A stretch of 7,214 nt of DNA, from positions 1 through 7,214 of the forward strand of contig CANHGA010000104.1 in the NCBI GenBank assembly GCA_947460085.1, given 5' to 3'. The notes under the pieces are model-generated. The model saw only the letters and a list, made by a program, of their open reading frames with translations, did no database searches and had not been told where the DNA came from. Made by a program: the position numbers and the translations under genes. The DNA comes from Synechococcaceae cyanobacterium (lineage in GTDB: Bacteria; Cyanobacteriota; Cyanobacteriia; PCC-6307; Cyanobiaceae). Below are positions 6,818 through 7,214 of this stretch, piece by piece. How positions within the stretch are numbered: the first letter of the stretch is position 1; every line of letters begins with the position of its first letter.

Positions 6818-6843
6818 CCAAATTAGGAGATGGCTAGGAGTTG
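6791..6843. promoter_or_regulatory. Dyad-symmetric operator-like element over the start of the second Fic gene
   Basis: A 53-base dyad is centred on 6817, the first base of the GTG start. The outer arms CAACTCC/GGAGTTG (6791-6797, 6837-6843) and the inner arms CTCCTAA/TTAGGAG (6805-6811, 6823-6829) share the same centre, and about 19 of 26 position pairs are complementary. The half-site AACTCC(C/T)AA occurs at 6792 and 6803, and TAGGAG at 6824 and 6835, so each side has two half-sites 11 bases apart, one DNA turn. This fits cooperative binding of a dimeric regulator that would control the Fic gene and perhaps the divergent frame to the right. Confidence 0.55.
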
Positions 6844-6942
6844 TGACCGTGCCGCGCTGGATTCAGCAAGGCGCCATCGGGAAGCCTCAACCGGAAGCAG
6901 GGCAGCACCAGGGGCAGCTGGTGAAACTCTCCTCCGGCATTC

Positions 6943-7214
6943 ATGATGAAAGTCGCAGCGCCTACCAAGAAGCAGCTCTCCAAGGACCTACCTTCAAGGT
7001 CGGCGTTGCCTCCCCCTTCCTCCTGCATGGCAGTCTCCCCTCCAACTACAAAGACGCGGAGCGAAGGCTCAGGACAGCTGTCTCGAGAGCAAGTGGACGC
7101 TCTCTTGCTGAAGCTGCGTGACCCCAGCCTTGCGCGCAAATTCTTGATGGACGCAGGCCTCATCGATGCTGACGGCCAGCTCAGCCCTCCATATCGCAGC
7201 CAGGATGCCCAGAC
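6943..7214 (+). CDS. Small hypothetical protein, divergent to the second Fic gene (partial, 3' end outside window)
   Basis: An open frame runs from ATG 6943 (a second ATG at 6946) to the window end without a stop; an in-frame TGA lies at 6922-6924. The first ~45 residues are low-complexity, rich in Pro, Ser and Lys, and poorly convincing. The rest looks like real protein: LSREQVDALLLKLRDPSLAR, then KFLMDAGLIDADGQL, then SPPYRSQ. This is a short amphipathic helix followed by a D-G turn and a PPYR tail, typical of small soluble bacterial proteins. The true start may be ATG 7027, since neither start has a clear Shine-Dalgarno. I do not recognise a named family. Its position, divergent from a Fic gene across a shared dyad, would fit a small partner or antitoxin-like protein, but nothing in the sequence proves it. 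Confidence 0.5.
   Translation, partial: MMKVAAPTKKQLSKDLPSRSALPPPSSCMAVSPPTTKTRSEGSGQLSREQVDALLLKLRDPSLARKFLMDAGLIDADGQLSPPYRSQDAQ

Noticed and set aside
6912..6918. GGGGCAG as a second copy of the tRNA attachment site
   Set aside because: Only seven bases match the fragment at 4085-4091, and the flanks differ at once, so chance is the better explanation.
6834..7163. Minus-strand frame of 109 codons and overlapping plus-strand frame at 6843-7121
   Set aside because: Neither translation looks protein-like. The plus-strand frame from 6943 has a much more natural C-terminal composition, so these two are treated as shadows.

Overview
The window is high-GC DNA, roughly two thirds G+C by eye. It is probably cyanobacterial, of the Cyanobium/Synechococcus type. 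That guess rests on the GC content, on a type I polyketide synthase beside an MGDG-synthase-fold glycosyltransferase, and on tRNA-linked accessory DNA; no rRNA or marker gene confirms it.

Left part, positions 1-3910, minus strand: a tightly packed three-gene operon. In transcription order it holds an MFS transporter (3910->2588), a GT-B glycosyltransferase of the MGDG synthase/MurG-like GT28 group (2583->1408) and the start of a modular type I polyketide synthase (1415->1, running off the window). The first gap is 4 bases and the second junction is an 8-base overlap, so the genes are very likely co-transcribed and translationally coupled. The simplest reading is that the PKS makes a lipid-like chain, the glycosyltransferase adds sugar and the transporter moves the product. 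Substrates cannot be read from the sequence.

Junction, positions 3911-4262: the putative control region of the operon with a small inverted repeat, then the 3' half of a tRNA gene (minus strand, anticodon loop CCC) with no 5' half. A displaced tRNA 3' half is the usual scar at one end of an integrated element. Its orientation predicts that the inserted DNA lies to the right and that an intact copy of the tRNA lies beyond the right edge.

Right part, positions 4193-7214: two different Fic-domain proteins encoded tail to tail (4263->5435 plus, 6817->5462 minus). Each has an intact catalytic HPFxDGNGR motif, an upstream SxxxEG autoinhibitory motif and a C-terminal winged-helix region. A hairpin terminator overlaps the stop codon of the second gene. 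Each Fic gene has its own dyad-symmetric, operator-like sequence at its 5' end. A short divergent reading frame (6943 onward, plus strand, incomplete) starts on the far side of the second Fic gene's dyad. The region looks like accessory, possibly regulatory or defence-related DNA, but no toxin activity or target is visible.
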